From contig CAJNDS010000640.1 of NCBI GenBank assembly GCA_905221605.1, positions 36,209 to 100,208 of the forward strand: 64,000 nt of DNA, in the 5' to 3' direction. The notes below the pieces were generated by a model. The model was not told the origin of the DNA, searched no databases, and was given only the letters and a program-made list of their open reading frames with translations. Of the stretch, positions 23,063-34,700 are shown piece by piece. Made by a program: the position numbers and the translations under genes. Within the stretch, counting starts at the first letter, position 1, and each line of letters starts with the position of its first letter. The DNA comes from Symbiodinium natans. Its lineage: Eukaryota > Sar > Dinophyceae > Suessiales > Symbiodiniaceae.

Positions 23063-23743
23063 ATGGATGGACCAGAAACCTTCCGCAGTTCGCCACGATC
23101 GTCTATGCTGCGGGCCAACGTTTTTGCACTTGAGTCCCTATGCGTTCTAGGGGTTTATGGATGCATCCTGCTGTGGCCAAAGATGCAGTGGCCGGGGCAT
23201 TCCAAAGATGCATGGCGCTGCCAGGTCCTGTTCGTATTTGGAGTCGTATACATGCTTCGCTTAAATGTCATGGCACGGTGGCTGTTGCCCCGAGAGCTGG
23301 CCACAGAGGAACTCACGGTGGTGATTCTTTGGATTCTGACGATACTCGTGTCGTTTGGTGCTGGCGCGCTGCTCACGGGCACCCCGGACGACCTAAGCAT
23401 TTCGTTGGCTGTGGCTTTGTACTGCTTGGGCTCTTTTGTCAACACCTGGTCGGAACTCCAACGAAAGTGGTGGAAGGCAAAACCTGAGAACAAGGGCCGC
23501 TGCTACACTTTAGGACTCTTCTCCCTGAGCCGGAACATCAACTACCTCGGTGATGTTTTGCTGTTCTTGGGCTGGGCTGCGGCTACCGGATGTTGGTGGA
23601 ATCTGTGGGCCCCTGTTGTCATGGCCGCTTCATTTTATTTCTATCACATTCCTGATAAGGAACAGTACTTGTCGGAGCGCTATAAGGTGGACTGGCCCGC
23701 ATACGCAGCCTCGACGAAATCCTTCATTCCGTTTCTTTGTTGA
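23063..23743 (+). CDS. DUF1295 / steroid-reductase-like membrane protein
   Basis: Predicted 226-residue multi-pass membrane protein of the DUF1295 group, related to steroid 5-alpha-reductase and isoprenylcysteine methyltransferase-like folds; its reaction is not known. About five hydrophobic segments are visible (residues 21-38, 53-72, 84-105, 111-129 and 160-195). The conserved C-terminal block is clear: RKWWKAKPENKGRCYTLGLF (134-153), SRNINYLGD (156-164), where related enzymes have an R-x-P-N-Y-x-G-E motif, and LSERY..DWPAY....SFIPFL at the end. The start was chosen at the ATG in GCCATGG; another in-frame ATG lies at 23036. The open frame extends further upstream through the poly-G run, which is probably intron or 5' flank. 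The coding part has no intron, unlike most neighbours. Confidence 0.75.
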   Translation: MDGPETFRSSPRSSMLRANVFALESLCVLGVYGCILLWPKMQWPGHSKDAWRCQVLFVFGVVYMLRLNVMARWLLPRELATEELTVVILWILTILVSFGAGALLTGTPDDLSISLAVALYCLGSFVNTWSELQRKWWKAKPENKGRCYTLGLFSLSRNINYLGDVLLFLGWAAATGCWWNLWAPVVMAASFYFYHIPDKEQYLSERYKVDWPAYAASTKSFIPFLC

Positions 23744-25314
23744 GCTCGAACTGCTCACAAGATGCGCGAAGAGATGGGCCGATCATGGCAGCTGAGACTT
23801 GATTCCGGAGACCCGAGGGTGTGGCGCACGTGGCGACACATGGGTGGTGCAGTCGTAGTTAAGCGGCAACCCCTTAGGCTTCTCGCAAGAAAAGCTCCAC
23901 ACTGGGGTGGAATAGGGCGCTCGGGGTCCAGTTCTTGGGACAAGACATGTTTTGCATGGAAGTGATCGCTTTACTTGCGGGACACTGAGTGATCCTGGAG
24001 GTGGCACGGCTCGAAGCCACAGAAGAGGTGAACGACTGCGTCTGCGAGCACCTGAAGGACCCTAGCAATCCCTAGCAAAGCGGTCACAGCTTGAGTGCAG
24101 CTTGTGAATTTGCCCTGTTCGTACAGAGCCAGTGGGATGTCCTAGGACCTTCAACTGCAACGACTGCGTCGAATCTCTGCTCAGGACCTTGGTCTAATAG
24201 CTCCGAACTCTGGACTCTGGACAACTCGCCTTTTGTTTTTGCAGCCTCAAGCTTTCGGAAGCCTGTCGCCTTTCGAGTCCCAAAAACTCAAGGATTGGCG
24301 GGTGTTTTGCTTGGAGAGTTGCAATTTTGGTGCTGGGCGCACCACAAACCAACACAGTCGACGGCCAATCCTTCAAGATCATAGGGCCCAAGGAAGCAAC
24401 AACACAAGCGCGTACATCCGCATAGCCTGATCGAGTCGTCGCCCTGGCGAGGAGGTGTCTCAACGAAAAACCTCATTGCTTGAGCGCTGTGCCCGAGCCG
24501 GAGAGGCACCTGCACGTCATTGCTCCAGAACGTGCCAGCAGCCCTAAGCTCTAAGCGAAATGACCTATTGCCACCCAATGGTCGGAGCAGGCTGTGTGGG
24601 ATGCAGCAGCTCCCGCGGCGCAGGCGCGGCTGCAAATCCAAGCAAAAGGAGAATGCTGCTCAGGCCGTAAGACTTTGCAAGTGCAGGAGGGTGTCATTGC
24701 AGCTTCAGCTGGAGCCACTCACTCGGAGCCTCGGCACAGCTGAGGGAGGCCTCAGGGGCCTCAAGTAGATGTCCAGGCACGCGGGAAAGGATTGCTAGAA
24801 TCATGGAGCCCTTGCTTTATCCGGCTTTTTGCGTCGGGGCCAAGCTGTTCCAAGCAAGAACCTCTCACAACATCCTGCTGTGAGATGTGCTCTTTGTGTG
24901 CTTTGGAGTAGCGCGCTGGATACTTTTAGTTTGTGATTCCTCTCTTTTCCGTGTGTCCTGTGCGGAAGACCAATCTGAGGAAGACTCTACCGTGCCCATG
25001 GAGCACGACTCAGTTCCTCTTCGTAGGCAAGGTGCCCAAAAGAGCCTTCGAAAAAAGCGGCATCGCCTTTACTTCAAGTTGGCCTCGTGAGGCCCAAGTT
25101 CCGCCGGCAGAACTCGTTGCTTGGCGACAACTTTATCAAAGCGACTGCCTCGGTGAAGGAGCTGCTTTGAGTGGCATGCGTCATGGGCTAGTTCCCTGCC
25201 AGTACTTTAAGTATCACCCAAAATTTCCCCCCTCACAGCGGAAGAAAGGTAAGACACTGTACGGCGAAGGGTCAAAGACGCATTGTACAAGCATGCTTGC
25301 ATGCAAGCTTCCAG
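23744..25314. other. No gene assigned; one possible exon near 25090-25248
   Basis: A + strand frame (VPKRAFEKSGIAFTSSWPRE onward) runs to an AAAG|GTAAGA donor at 25248 but its phase does not match the next exon. Elsewhere only overlapping shadow frames are seen. Confidence 0.3.
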
Positions 25315-25896
25315 GACAAGAACATTTTCTTCGCTGGCGTAAAGGTGCTCTGGCCGCTTGCAAGAGTCATCAAGAGTCAAAGCATTTCATCACTCAGCAA
25401 ACTCTGGCCACAGGCCCGATGCTTCGAAATAGCACGCAGCGCGCTGGGATCACTGGTGGATGACTTCCTCTACACCACAGACCCAGCAACCGTGCATGAA
25501 GAGTTGAAGATATGTTTTCATACTCGTTTCCTGACAGGCGGTCTAGGATTTCCTCAACTTGCTTCAATCCTGGACCACTTCGTAGGGCGTCATGTGTTTT
25601 ACTTGCGCTGTCGCAGCTGCATTGCCAGAAGAAGTGGTCCCGTCAAAAATGGCCTTCTACAGCTTTAAGCCACAGGCCTGATGGTCAGCAAGGTCTAGTG
25701 AAGCGCATGCTTGGCATGAGCTCTTTGAGCATCTGTTTGAGAAACTGAAAACTGCGGCCTCTCAAAAGCGAAGTCCGGTGCATGATCTGCATGACCTGCT
25801 GCAAGCCCAGGAAGACACGCTGCAAAGCCATCGGAAGCACGATGGCCTGCCTATGTTGCTCTACAAGGCGGAAGCGCTCTCTGGACATTTCTGAAC
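25315..25896 (+). CDS. Last two exons of an unknown gene
   Basis: Exon A (25315-25537), after CTTCCAG, reads DKNIFFAGVKVLWPLARVIK, SQSISSLSKLWPQARCFEIA, RSALGSLVDDFLYTTDPATV and HEELKICFHTRFLT, ending G|GCGGTC (GC donor, phase 1). Exon B (25689-25896), after GGTCAG, completes an Ala codon and reads RSSEAHAWHELFEHLFEKLK, TAASQKRSPVHDLHDLLQAQ and EDTLQSHRKHDGLPMLLYKA, ending SGHF and a TGA stop. The matching phase and the single open frame in both exons make the 151-bp intron convincing. The second exon is amphipathic and helical. No catalytic motif is seen, and the 5' part is missing. Confidence 0.6.
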
Positions 25897-25910
25897 CCGC
25901 TATAACCCGC

Positions 25911-26014
25911 CCCTGAACCCCCCTTTATACGAACAGTCCTTATCATTGGGATTCTAGTAGGGGGGATACAAGAACCCCCATGAAGGACTGTGAGCAAAAA
26001 CAGGGGAACATCCC
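25911..26014. mobile_element. MITE-like palindrome, family 2, copy 1
   Basis: The right end AGGGGAACATCCC and the internal pair CAGTCCTT...AAGGACTG form an imperfect inverted repeat around ATTCTAGTAGGGG. A second copy with the same ends and internal words lies at 55117-55214. No coding capacity, so it would be non-autonomous. Confidence 0.6.
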
Positions 26015-26159
26015 AACCTAAAACCCCTTGATTCCCAAAGCCTGCACTGCGGTCAGACGCAAGCTCCAGAGCATTGGCCAGGCGTTCTGGTCTCAAACGC
26101 TACCGCTTCTGATGATCTTCGCCGTCGTGCCCTGCCCATGCCTAGCCGAATTAGGGTTT

Positions 26160-26276
26160 CACGGGGGTAGGTTTGGACACACTGTTTTTTGTTTTTTTAA
26201 ACTTATCTTAATCCCAGATAATGCTATAAAGCCACAAAGATTCGATTTTTCTAGTCTAGGGCCCAGAAACCTACCC
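26160..26276. mobile_element. Palindromic element, single copy in the window
   Basis: GGGGTAGGTTT on the left is matched by AAACCTACCC on the right, about 105 bp apart. The middle is AT-rich. It has the size and shape of a MITE, but target-site duplications are not obvious. Confidence 0.45.
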
Positions 26277-26485
26277 GAGTTCAGGGGGTCTATACTCTTT
26301 CGTCAGCAGGTGCAGTTCGCGACGCATGCATGCGTGCTCTCAGCAGTGACATGCTGCGCCTTGGTGGTGTCTCTGATGACCTTTCCGCATCCACACCCCA
26401 TGTTTTGGATGCTTGGACGATCTTGGACACGAACATGTTTAGGTTGAGATAGGTATCTTGTTACTGTTCCCGCCAAGATGCAAGA

Positions 26486-26760
26486 ATGGCTAAGTTCTCG
26501 AACTCACCCTTTCTCAGGAAGGGGCTGATAATGCTGAACCTCTGTACGGTGCTCATCCAGGCCAGTCGTCCCTGCTGTGCACAGGAATGGCGCAAGGCGC
26601 TGCTTGAATCCGTGACTTTCTTGCCTTCGTTGGGAGAGACAGGTGCTCTACCAGCTGCCCGTATTCCCCACGTCCCTGGATTATGCGCTGCTGAAGGCCT
26701 CCTGTGCCAAGTTGAAGCAGGCAGAGCCAGAGCAGCCATCGAGAGGTGGACGTTCAGCGT
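26486..26760 (+). CDS. Coding-like region, frame unresolved
   Basis: From ATG at 26486 a frame reads MAKFSNSPFLRKGLIMLNLC, TVLIQASRPCCAQEWRKALL and ESVTFLPSLGET. Immediately afterwards a different frame is the better one: VLYQLPVFPTSLDYALLKAS and CAKLKQAEPEQ, preceded by GACAG. Then VQRGLLNGVPVPWESVIGLE follows in a third frame. Either small introns or sequence errors separate them. Function unknown. Confidence 0.3.
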
Positions 26761-27668
26761 GGTCTGTTGAACGGCGTGCCGGTGCCGTGGGAGTCCGTCA
26801 TTGGCCTCGAGAAGGCCTGCTCAGCTTGTTCAGCAGCTGCTTGCAAGATCATGTCCCCAATAGCCCGGCCGATCCGACGTACGAATCTGGGTAAGACCCA
26901 TGAGTCCAGATCAGACCAAGCAAGGCAAGGGGTTTCGATCAGACCCGCGCACAGGGCCAAATCAGAAAGATGAGAGTCTTAGCATTGGGGTGTAACACAA
27001 TCTTCACGAGCCACGGCTTTCTCACGAGTTTCTCGCCATCACTGTGACTCCTTTCGGGGCCTTTCGGGCTGGCCACCTCTCACTTTGAGTCCGGGTGCAG
27101 GGTGTGCCAAAATCACAGCGCAGGTCACAGGTCAAGGTCTAGACCAGCATGACTCTGGCTTAGGGCCTCCTAGAGCCTCGTTTCTGTTTTTTGAGATTTC
27201 CGTCTCACTTTGGGCTCTAACTAGTAGGGTTGCGAAAACCCCAATGACCCAACTTTGCCAAAAGGGCCCAGGAAAGCCCTACGTATCCTAGGCAGGCCTG
27301 CGGGCGCGCGACCGCAACGACAGCGGTAGATTTGCACCTGTCGACCGGTCTGTGCTGAGGTAGCTCCAGCCGGCCCACTGATTCAGGGCAACGAGGAGGC
27401 ACGCCGGCAGTGTTGTGTCATTATGTGTAAACTTGTCGACGCAATCCGCATCGGCCGCTGGAGTTGTGCGCAATCTGAAATCGGAACAGAACGGCTGGAA
27501 CAAAGCTGCCCGAAACAATCAAGTCTCAGGCTCTGCCAGGGATGCAGCACGGTTTCTGGGTTGGGGTTCTCATCACTCCAGAAATTCCCTGCTTTCTGAG
27601 CACTGTCCATTAACCACCTTGCCTGCCTAAGCTTATGCTAGGCAGTGCACTAAGTTCGCTGTTGTCAG

Positions 27669-27947
27669 GTGCCTTTTGCTGCTATCAGGCAGCTGGAAGC
27701 GCGAGGTTTGGTTGGGCACTCGCTGCTGGGAATTCTGCGGCCCGGCTTGGACCTTGCGTGGGGTGCGCTTGCGGCTCGCAGTTCGTACAGACAGGCCTGC
27801 TTGTCCATGGTTGCCAAGAAAAGGGAACTCAGCCGAGGTGGTCTGATCTGTTGGTCTGCCTTTTTCTCGTGGCGGCCCCAGTACGAACGCGGGCCTCCAG
27901 CCAGCATCATAGATCCAGGTCTGCCATTGGCACACACTTCGGCATAG
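27669..27947 (+). CDS. Exon or small gene, function unknown
   Basis: One frame reads IRQLEARGLVGHSLLGILRP, GLDLAWGALAARSSYRQACL, SMVAKKRELSRGGLICWSAF and FSWRPQYERGPPASIIDPGL before a TAG stop. Overlapping frames on both strands are also open, so strand choice rests on composition only. Confidence 0.35.
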   Translation: MPFAAIRQLEARGLVGHSLLGILRPGLDLAWGALAARSSYRQACLSMVAKKRELSRGGLICWSAFFSWRPQYERGPPASIIDPGLPLAHTSA

Positions 27948-28549
27948 CGGTCGCATGGGCAACCCTGGACGAATTTGCCAAAGGCAACCCTGGGGTGCGT
28001 TGTTGTACTGAGAGATCGCTGAAAGTCGAGAGCTCCGGAAGAGTGCTTGCAGGCTAGCGCTGGACGACATGCGGCGGAAGCATTCCAGCTGCAACCACCA
28101 TGTTGATGCCTTCAAAGCACCTCCGCACCGGCCGCTCCGCACGTCCGCACGTGGCGTATGTAGTGGTTGTAGCATGTTGTAGCCACAATTGCACGGCGCG
28201 TGCTGCTGGATCAGGCAGCATGATCCAACGCAGAAGTTTGAGCCGCAGGGCAGGCTGGGTACTGAAACCTGTGCAGGTGCTCTCTTGCGCCGTGGCTGAA
28301 CGCATGCACGTCATGTCAGGCACCTCACACAGCACCCGGCTCCGCAGGGGTCTCAGGGCTATTCCTCGAGCCTCAAACAGGTTGTGCTTTCACCGGGCGG
28401 ATTGCGGGATTGAAAGGCGCACTGCGCATAAACGCTTGACGACGAATGCCGCTGCGGCAGTGCAGGGGCCCTGCTTTTCATACTTTGGACGAAGGGATGA
28501 AGGCAACGTTCTGAGGAGTCACTGAAGAAATGTCTGTTCTTCACCAGCC

Positions 28550-29077
28550 ATGCCCAGGCAGGATATTGTCCAGGAAACCCCTGCTCTGCGCAACTTCGTC
28601 AAGGTTCGCCTGCTGGCAGCAGCCGGCCTTGCAGAGCAGGGCGTTGTTGCGTGCTGCGCCACGTCACTGATTGTCACTGGCACTTGTGGCACCAGGCTCT
28701 GCGCCGCGATGTCAGGCAAAGATTGTCTGGCAGTGCTTGGGATCGTTTTCTTGAATGCGCGTGTGTCCCTACTGTGCCTTTTGGGCAGAGACAGGGACTG
28801 CCTCAACTTTGCCGGCCTGCGCAAGCCGCCAATGGACCTTTTTGCCCCGCGCGCTGCGCTGATGATGCGCAGCACCAAGAGCTCCGAAGCTATGGGCTCC
28901 CCACCTGTTCACTTGTTGGGAAGCTTTGGCGACCTCACCGCAAGGTGTTGCTTCTGCATTGTCCTCATGGGCTGGAACAGCTTGATGGACAACAGAGAGT
29001 CCTTTGCAGATTCCCTGTCCTCAAGCAGCTTCAGCGGCAAGCAGGCGTGGTGTGTCACAGGGTCAGGAGAGTCGTAG
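28550..29077 (+). CDS. Intronless 175-codon reading frame, unknown
   Basis: An ATG in the context GCCATGC opens a frame of 175 codons reading MPRQDIVQETPALRNFVKVR, LLAAAGLAEQGVVACCATSL, IVTGTCGTRLCAAMSGKDCL and onward to a TAG stop. Composition is balanced with hydrophobic runs near residues 31-70. A 204-codon frame (28651-29265) and two - strand frames overlap it. They have the skewed His/Arg/Gln composition expected of shadows, although the - strand frame at 28909-29214 is also plausible. No family recognised. Confidence 0.4.
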   Translation: MPRQDIVQETPALRNFVKVRLLAAAGLAEQGVVACCATSLIVTGTCGTRLCAAMSGKDCLAVLGIVFLNARVSLLCLLGRDRDCLNFAGLRKPPMDLFAPRAALMMRSTKSSEAMGSPPVHLLGSFGDLTARCCFCIVLMGWNSLMDNRESFADSLSSSSFSGKQAWCVTGSGES

Positions 29078-29975
29078 TCGTCGTAGTCCATTCCCAGAAT
29101 TCGCAGGTCATGGCCGTGGCTCTCTTCATCGGGCTCTTGGTAGAAGCCAGGGCCGAGTATACATGGTACACGCAGCACAGGTCCAAAGGTGGGCGCCTGA
29201 GGCATGGCGTTCATGGCATGAGGTCATCCATCATGCTCTCTTCTTTTGTGGGCGTCCGCTCTTGAGGGCTTTTTAAGGGCCATCTTGCTACAGGTTTCTT
29301 GTGCCTTGATACTCTGCTGGTTCATCTTTGCTTAACAACCATGCTGTGTGGCACTTACGGCGTACGATCCGTGCATTTAGACTGTTGCAAGTGAGAGAGA
29401 GACTGAGCCAAGCCAAACGCCACTGTCATAAAACGAGCATCCTTGAATCACAGCGTTCCATCTCCGGCCTTGTGCCCAGTCAAGCCGAAGCCAAGGAATG
29501 TTTGCATACAGGGGGTGCCGTCCTCATGGTCGCCCCCCCCCCCCCCCCCCACCCTCCCCCTTGTTCTTGTACTGCCCACGTTTTGGCGGGGCCCTTGCGA
29601 TTTTGCGTTTTACCCCTAGTGGGCTTTGGTGTAAAACGGACGCGTTTAGGATTCGTTTGTGAGCTGGCATGTGGCGAGGCCGTGTTGGGTTGGTATGATC
29701 TGAACTTGACCCGCATGAACTCCCTAGGTCCTGAATTAGTCGGGAAATGTCGGGCCCAAACGTGAGGCCAGGATGGCTTGCAGTTTCAGACGAAGGACAA
29801 GCAGAAATGCGGCTTGGAGAAAGAAGGCCGGAAGGACCACTCAATACATCTTTAATATCTTCACGCATCTCCCGACACACTGCGTCGCTGGTGCCTGGCT
29901 AGCCGATCACAGTTTAAGGCAACGACGTGCTACAGGAAAGGCATGGCAGATACTTGTAGAAGCTGGCAGCTTGCC

Positions 29976-31453
29976 TGTGCAGTTCAAGAGGGCATCAGGT
30001 TTACCTATGGATTCCCGAAAAGCAGTGAATCTAGTCAGCTACGACGGTTCATTTGCAGAGTCCTGCAAGGGCCTGCATAGAAAGGCCGCCATGGATTCTC
30101 CATTGCTGCTTGACTTTGCAGCCTTTTCCAACGGAGAATGGGCGGGCTGGCGATGCGAGTTCTCCGCAGCAGATGGCAAGCATCTGCCAGTGTCTGAGAA
30201 CTTTGTGCCGCCCGAAATGCTGGACTGGGGAGCAGGACCTCTCGGAATGGAGATTCTCGTTTCAGAGTTGGTGGGCACAACACATAAGCGGAGGCAGCTG
30301 CAGGTAGTCCCAGAGATTGGCTGATCCTCAGAGCTCACTCGGGTCTTGGTGGACCACTTCGAGCGGGCCCCGGACATCTCTGGATCTGCTGACACCTTTG
30401 CTCTAGATGTCCTGGATGAGGCCGGAAACTACAGCCTTGAAACCATCTTTGCCACTTCCAGCCCTCCTGGCAAAGACGACACTCACCTATTCAGCAGTAA
30501 AGCCTTGAATTTTCAGGTTCCTTGACCATGTGACATTCTGATCGAAAGTTTGGTATTCCCCATAGTGGCCCCTAAACCCTAAACCCGAAACCCGAAACCC
30601 GAAACGCACAGTTGGTGGCGCATGGCTGACGTAAAAAAACCCTAAACCCCAAACGTGGTTGTTGGGCAAGCAAGGACAAGACCAACTGTCGGGACGTTTA
30701 CACGGCCCTGGCCCGCCGCATTCGTGTCCAGACAGTCGTCAGAAGGCAAGGAGAGCAGTGGGAACTTAAGACTCTGCGGATGTCCGTGGAGCGGAAGTGG
30801 CACGCGGACGGTTTCTCTCTGGATGTCTCGCCTGTTGTGCTGGGACGTTACCTTAGTAACGTTTCCAGATGTTCCTGATATTGAATCATACCGAGCTGCC
30901 CACAGACAGTTTTCAAGAAGCTTTAAAGAACAGCCAGGTAAACACCGTCAGTGGCTCACGCATGATACCCTCTGGCCTGGGCCTGGACGAGATCCACTCG
31001 GCCGTGGCCGCCGATTGCTTCGAGGTGAGCTTTGGTGTTGATTCGCTTCATATGGGGATTTCCCTAAATAGGGGTACCCCTTTAATACCCCGTATAGAAA
31101 GAATTCCTCCAAAAAGGGTGCCCCTATTTTCGGAAACCCCCCATATCTCCTTGGTGTGATTGCCAATAGTAGTTTATGATGAGGCCGGTTTTTTCAAGTC
31201 AATTCCCAGCATTTCCCTGCTTTACCCAACGCGAATGTAGCAACGACCCATGAGAAACAGAAGCACGGTTCAGGTGTCAGCAGCTGGAATGGACGAAGAT
31301 GGGAGGTTTCGACTGCCCCTCGGTGTATCGGTAACGTTGGGGACGACATCGCTGGAGGTGGCCTTCAAAGATAAGGCCGGAATGGAACGAATCTTGCGAA
31401 GAGACTTCCTGTCGGAAGAGGAAGCTCCCAAAGTCGCCGTGTGGACAAAGTAA
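29976..31453 (+). CDS. Five-exon gene, function unknown
   Basis: Exon a (ending 30270) contains MDSPLLLDFAAFSNGEWAGW, RCEFSAADGKHLPVSENFVP and PEMLDWGAGPLGMEILVSEL. A 63-bp GT-AG intron leads to exon b (30334-30516; LTRVLVDHFERAPDISGSAD, TFALDVLDEAGNYSLETIFA). Exon c begins at 30675 (DKTNCRDVYTALARRIRVQT, VVRRQGEQWELKTLRMSVER, KWHADGFSLDVSP). Exon d (about 30869-31024) ends SGLGLDEIHSAVAADCFE at a GTGAGC donor. Exon e (31274-31453) reads VSAAGMDEDGRFRLPLGVSV, TLGTTSLEVAFKDKAGMERI and ends VAVWTK with a TAA stop. Phases agree at a-b, b-c and d-e; the c-d border is uncertain, and the start is not fixed. The b-c intron holds telomere repeat and the d-e intron a MITE-like palindrome. Confidence 0.6.
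30569..30655. repeat. Intronic telomere-type repeat
   Basis: CCCTAAA units grade into CCCGAAA units (30569-30605), followed after 27 bp by CCCTAAACCCCAAA (30640-30654). The tract lies inside the predicted b-c intron of the gene at 29976-31453. Confidence 0.75.
31049..31147. mobile_element. MITE-like palindrome, family 1, copy 1
   Basis: Left arm ATATGGGGATTTCCC..AAATAGGGGTACCCC matches the reverse complement of the right arm GGGTGCCCCTATTTTCGGAAACCCC..CATAT. It lies in the d-e intron of the gene at 29976-31453. Two further copies are at 40364-40457 and 53419-53538. Confidence 0.75.
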
Positions 31454-31627
31454 AGCCTTGTCTACAATGAATCTCCTTGCGCTCTCGCTCTACACAGGTT
31501 CCAGGTGTTTCATGTACTTTAGCTGCGTCTCTGTGAAGCCCCGGTTGAAGGGAGGATTGGCGTGCCCGTAATGTTCGTCACAAGGAGCCAGGCTATGAGA
31601 GGTTCATATTATTGCTAGGGAGCACTC

Positions 31628-31731
31628 ATAATAATAGTAGTAATAATAATATGAATATTAACATTAACATTAACATTAATCTTAATATATTAATATTCAT
31701 ATTAATATTAATAATAATAATAATTCTCTTA
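31628..31731. repeat. AAT/TAACAT microsatellite
   Basis: Runs of TAA/AAT, then ATTAAC repeated four times, then TTAATA repeats. Confidence 0.9.
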
Positions 31732-34700
31732 GTAGGTAGGAAAAATACAAGAATCATAAGGGACAAGGCACCCAGAAGCTCCTTCCTTCTCTGGTGGCTG
31801 AGTTGATCGGGCCAAAGATGAGACACGGACCAGACGAGAGAATCCGTCTCGGACCTTGCAAGTGCTTGGAAATAATAGCGGTATGCACATTCCGTTCTGG
31901 GGCCAAATTGCCATGTACTTGTATTATTGCGATTCTGACTTCCAGGGTTTTGCATGCAGGGCTGATTGCATTCGAGTTTGAGAATTCTCCGAGGTCAGGT
32001 TGGCCAGGGCCAGGGGTGACTTCAATTTGAAAGCTATTTCCAGGCCGTAGTCGCCCGAAACAAACTTGACTGACAAATTAGTTCCCTTCTGGATGCCGGT
32101 TGTTTTTTGGGGTGGGAGTGTCCGGGGTGGGGGGCGGGGAGCTCCTTTTCATCGGACTTTGTGAAGGAATCCGCTGTGTGTGGCGTCTACAACAATCCTC
32201 CACGGACGAATGCCCGCCTCTCCCGCAAATGGATAAGAAGATGGACAATGAAGCGGAAACTGCCTGCCATTATCCCTGCCGCGACCATGAATCCCTCAAT
32301 GAGCCCTGTCCGTATCCAGCCCTGTTAAAACCCTCGAGGGGAGAGGGCCTGACCTGCCTTTGGTTGGGGTTCCCGCTTGCCAGGGCCAGAGCTGCCAGGC
32401 ACAGCCAAGCAGGACAGGCCTGCCTTACAATTCTTTTTGTGAATTGTGCAATGAGCAGCAGCATAAGCCCGCCCATGAAAGGAGTAAGGCGTCAAGATTT
32501 GATTGGGTCGCGTCAGCTATTGCTCCGGGCACGCGAGCGCGCCATGGCTTCTGCGCTTTGGTCGCGAGAGTGCGTAATAGCCCACGATCCAAGACTTGTG
32601 ATTCACCCAAGTCTTGCTTGTTGTCGGAGAGTTGAAAGGATTTAGCAGGGTTGGAGGATTTGCGAGGGGGTTTCAGATAATCACCTTTGTGTTCAAGATT
32701 TGGATCTAAGGCCGGCTTCAGAAATGAGCGAATCTGCGTCAGCTGCGGCATCAATTTCGCGAGCTCTCGCGCGTCAGGTGCCAGTTGTCTACGTGATCAA
32801 CTACCCTTTTGGGCCTAATTACGGGTCTTGGTTGACTCATTTCGTCGAAAGTTTTTGGCCTTCTCACCTACTCGCCAGCCCCCGCGGCAGCCCCTATAAA
32901 CACGCATGCATCCGAGCAACATCCAATAGGATAACCAAAGTTTCTAATGGTTTTTGCGACAGCTCAACGCGATCCTTACATGTGTATATACACATCCTCG
33001 TTTTGTGTTACTATGTGTTGCAATGTCCCCATTCAGCACCAACCACAGGAAGCGTCAAAAGCGCGCCCACGATGAATCTCATCATGGTCTACTTCGCGCA
33101 GAGGACAACTGGGCATACAATCGCTTGCAGAAGTGCAGTTGGGATGTGGCACACAGGAGTGCTAAATGTAGTGGCGACTGGAGGATTATCCTTTTGGCAA
33201 GAGCTTGTTCGCGCATGCAAATGCCTTCTTCATCGTGCGGTTGATGTGCCTAAGACTCGCTGAGAGATCGTGGGTAAAATCCAGCGACCGATGGAGGCGG
33301 AAGACATGCGGCATCAGCTGTCGTAAAGGTGGCCACTTCCATCGACGTCAACGCACAAATCGGCAGGGACTCGGCAGAGATTGAAAGCCTGATGTTTGTG
33401 GTTTGATGCCAATATCCAATACCTCGACGCCAAGTGCCCCTGCAAGCTCTCTGTTGCAAGCGCCTTGCCTAGTGCCACTAAGCGAGCAGATGACAAATTC
33501 CTGTGCCAGCACGTTTCTCATGAGGAGTATTTGATCCTTGCACTAAACTTTCTGTATTTGCTGCCATCCAGTTTGCTATTCTCTCATGTTCATGCTCTAT
33601 TTGGCGCTCACGTCCTTGCAGCTCAGGCTGATGTGGCCCCTATGCACCTGTCTTATGCAGCCCCTCTCTTCTCTGGGAGGTAACGACGTCAACAGTGACC
33701 AGCTGTGGACTGGGACTCACTTCCAGCATGAACTTCCTGAACTCCGTGGCCTTCAAGTGTGTCGCTCCCATGAGAACGCGATAGCTGCTGATTGGCATCG
33801 AATACTAAATCATATGAGCTTATAACTGCTTATCGCTTTACAACCTCTCCCACAGTGCATGCTTGTTTCGGGGAGCAATCTGTTTTTGCCCATTCGTACC
33901 TGGCTTTCCCCTTGTAGAGGAGATGCGTGTTCCTGACGCACAGATTGGACTGTAACGAGTCTGACTTTGCCCGATGCAATCCAGGCCCCAGGCAGGTCGG
34001 ATTCTTAAGACCTGCCAGGAACCCTCTCTGGATTTTTTCATGTGGATGAAGCTGGAGGCTTGCCGCTTCTTCGCTGCTCCTCACATTCTTCGTTCGGGGG
34101 GGGCGTGCCCCCCCCCCCCCCCCCCGTTCCGACGCCAGACGCGCATCAGGGACTATTACCAGACGCAGTTGTTCCAAAGCATCAGAAGGACTCGGGTGAC
34201 ACGTTCACCATCCTGAGGTTGTAGCAAGGACAAAGCTCGACTTCCACATGCGCCGCTGGTACCCTCCCTGCCGCCGCCGACCAACATGGGAGAAGGAAAC
34301 TCCGCAGCGCACTGAACAAATCTCGCATCATTCTATTCATCACGGTGATTTAGGTGCCTGCCAGCATCAACACATTTGCCGCCAGGTTTCTTCAGGAGGC
34401 TTGTTGCTCGTCGTGCTGCTTGCCATCATTGCCCGCTTGTTCAATTCAGGAATACCCACGCTCAAGATGAGCCCACGGGCTCACGGAGCACGTTCCTTTA
34501 GACTTCACTGTATTAATCGCCCTTCTTTGGGAACCCAACTCAATTTCTATTTCCTCAACTCGATACGGCGAAAGTCACTCCTTGCAGCTTCTGGAAGGGC
34601 TAATCGACTTGGGTGGTATGATGGCACCATGAAAAATGGTGGGCAGGTAAATGATACCCCCAATTCCCTCCGCGCTTGCTTTTTTGTCGGTTCAGCAAGT

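Noticed and set aside
28651..29265. 204-codon frame overlapping the 28550-29077 reading frame
   Set aside because: Skewed to His/Arg/Gln/Leu as expected for a shadow frame; the 28550 frame has the better composition and start context.
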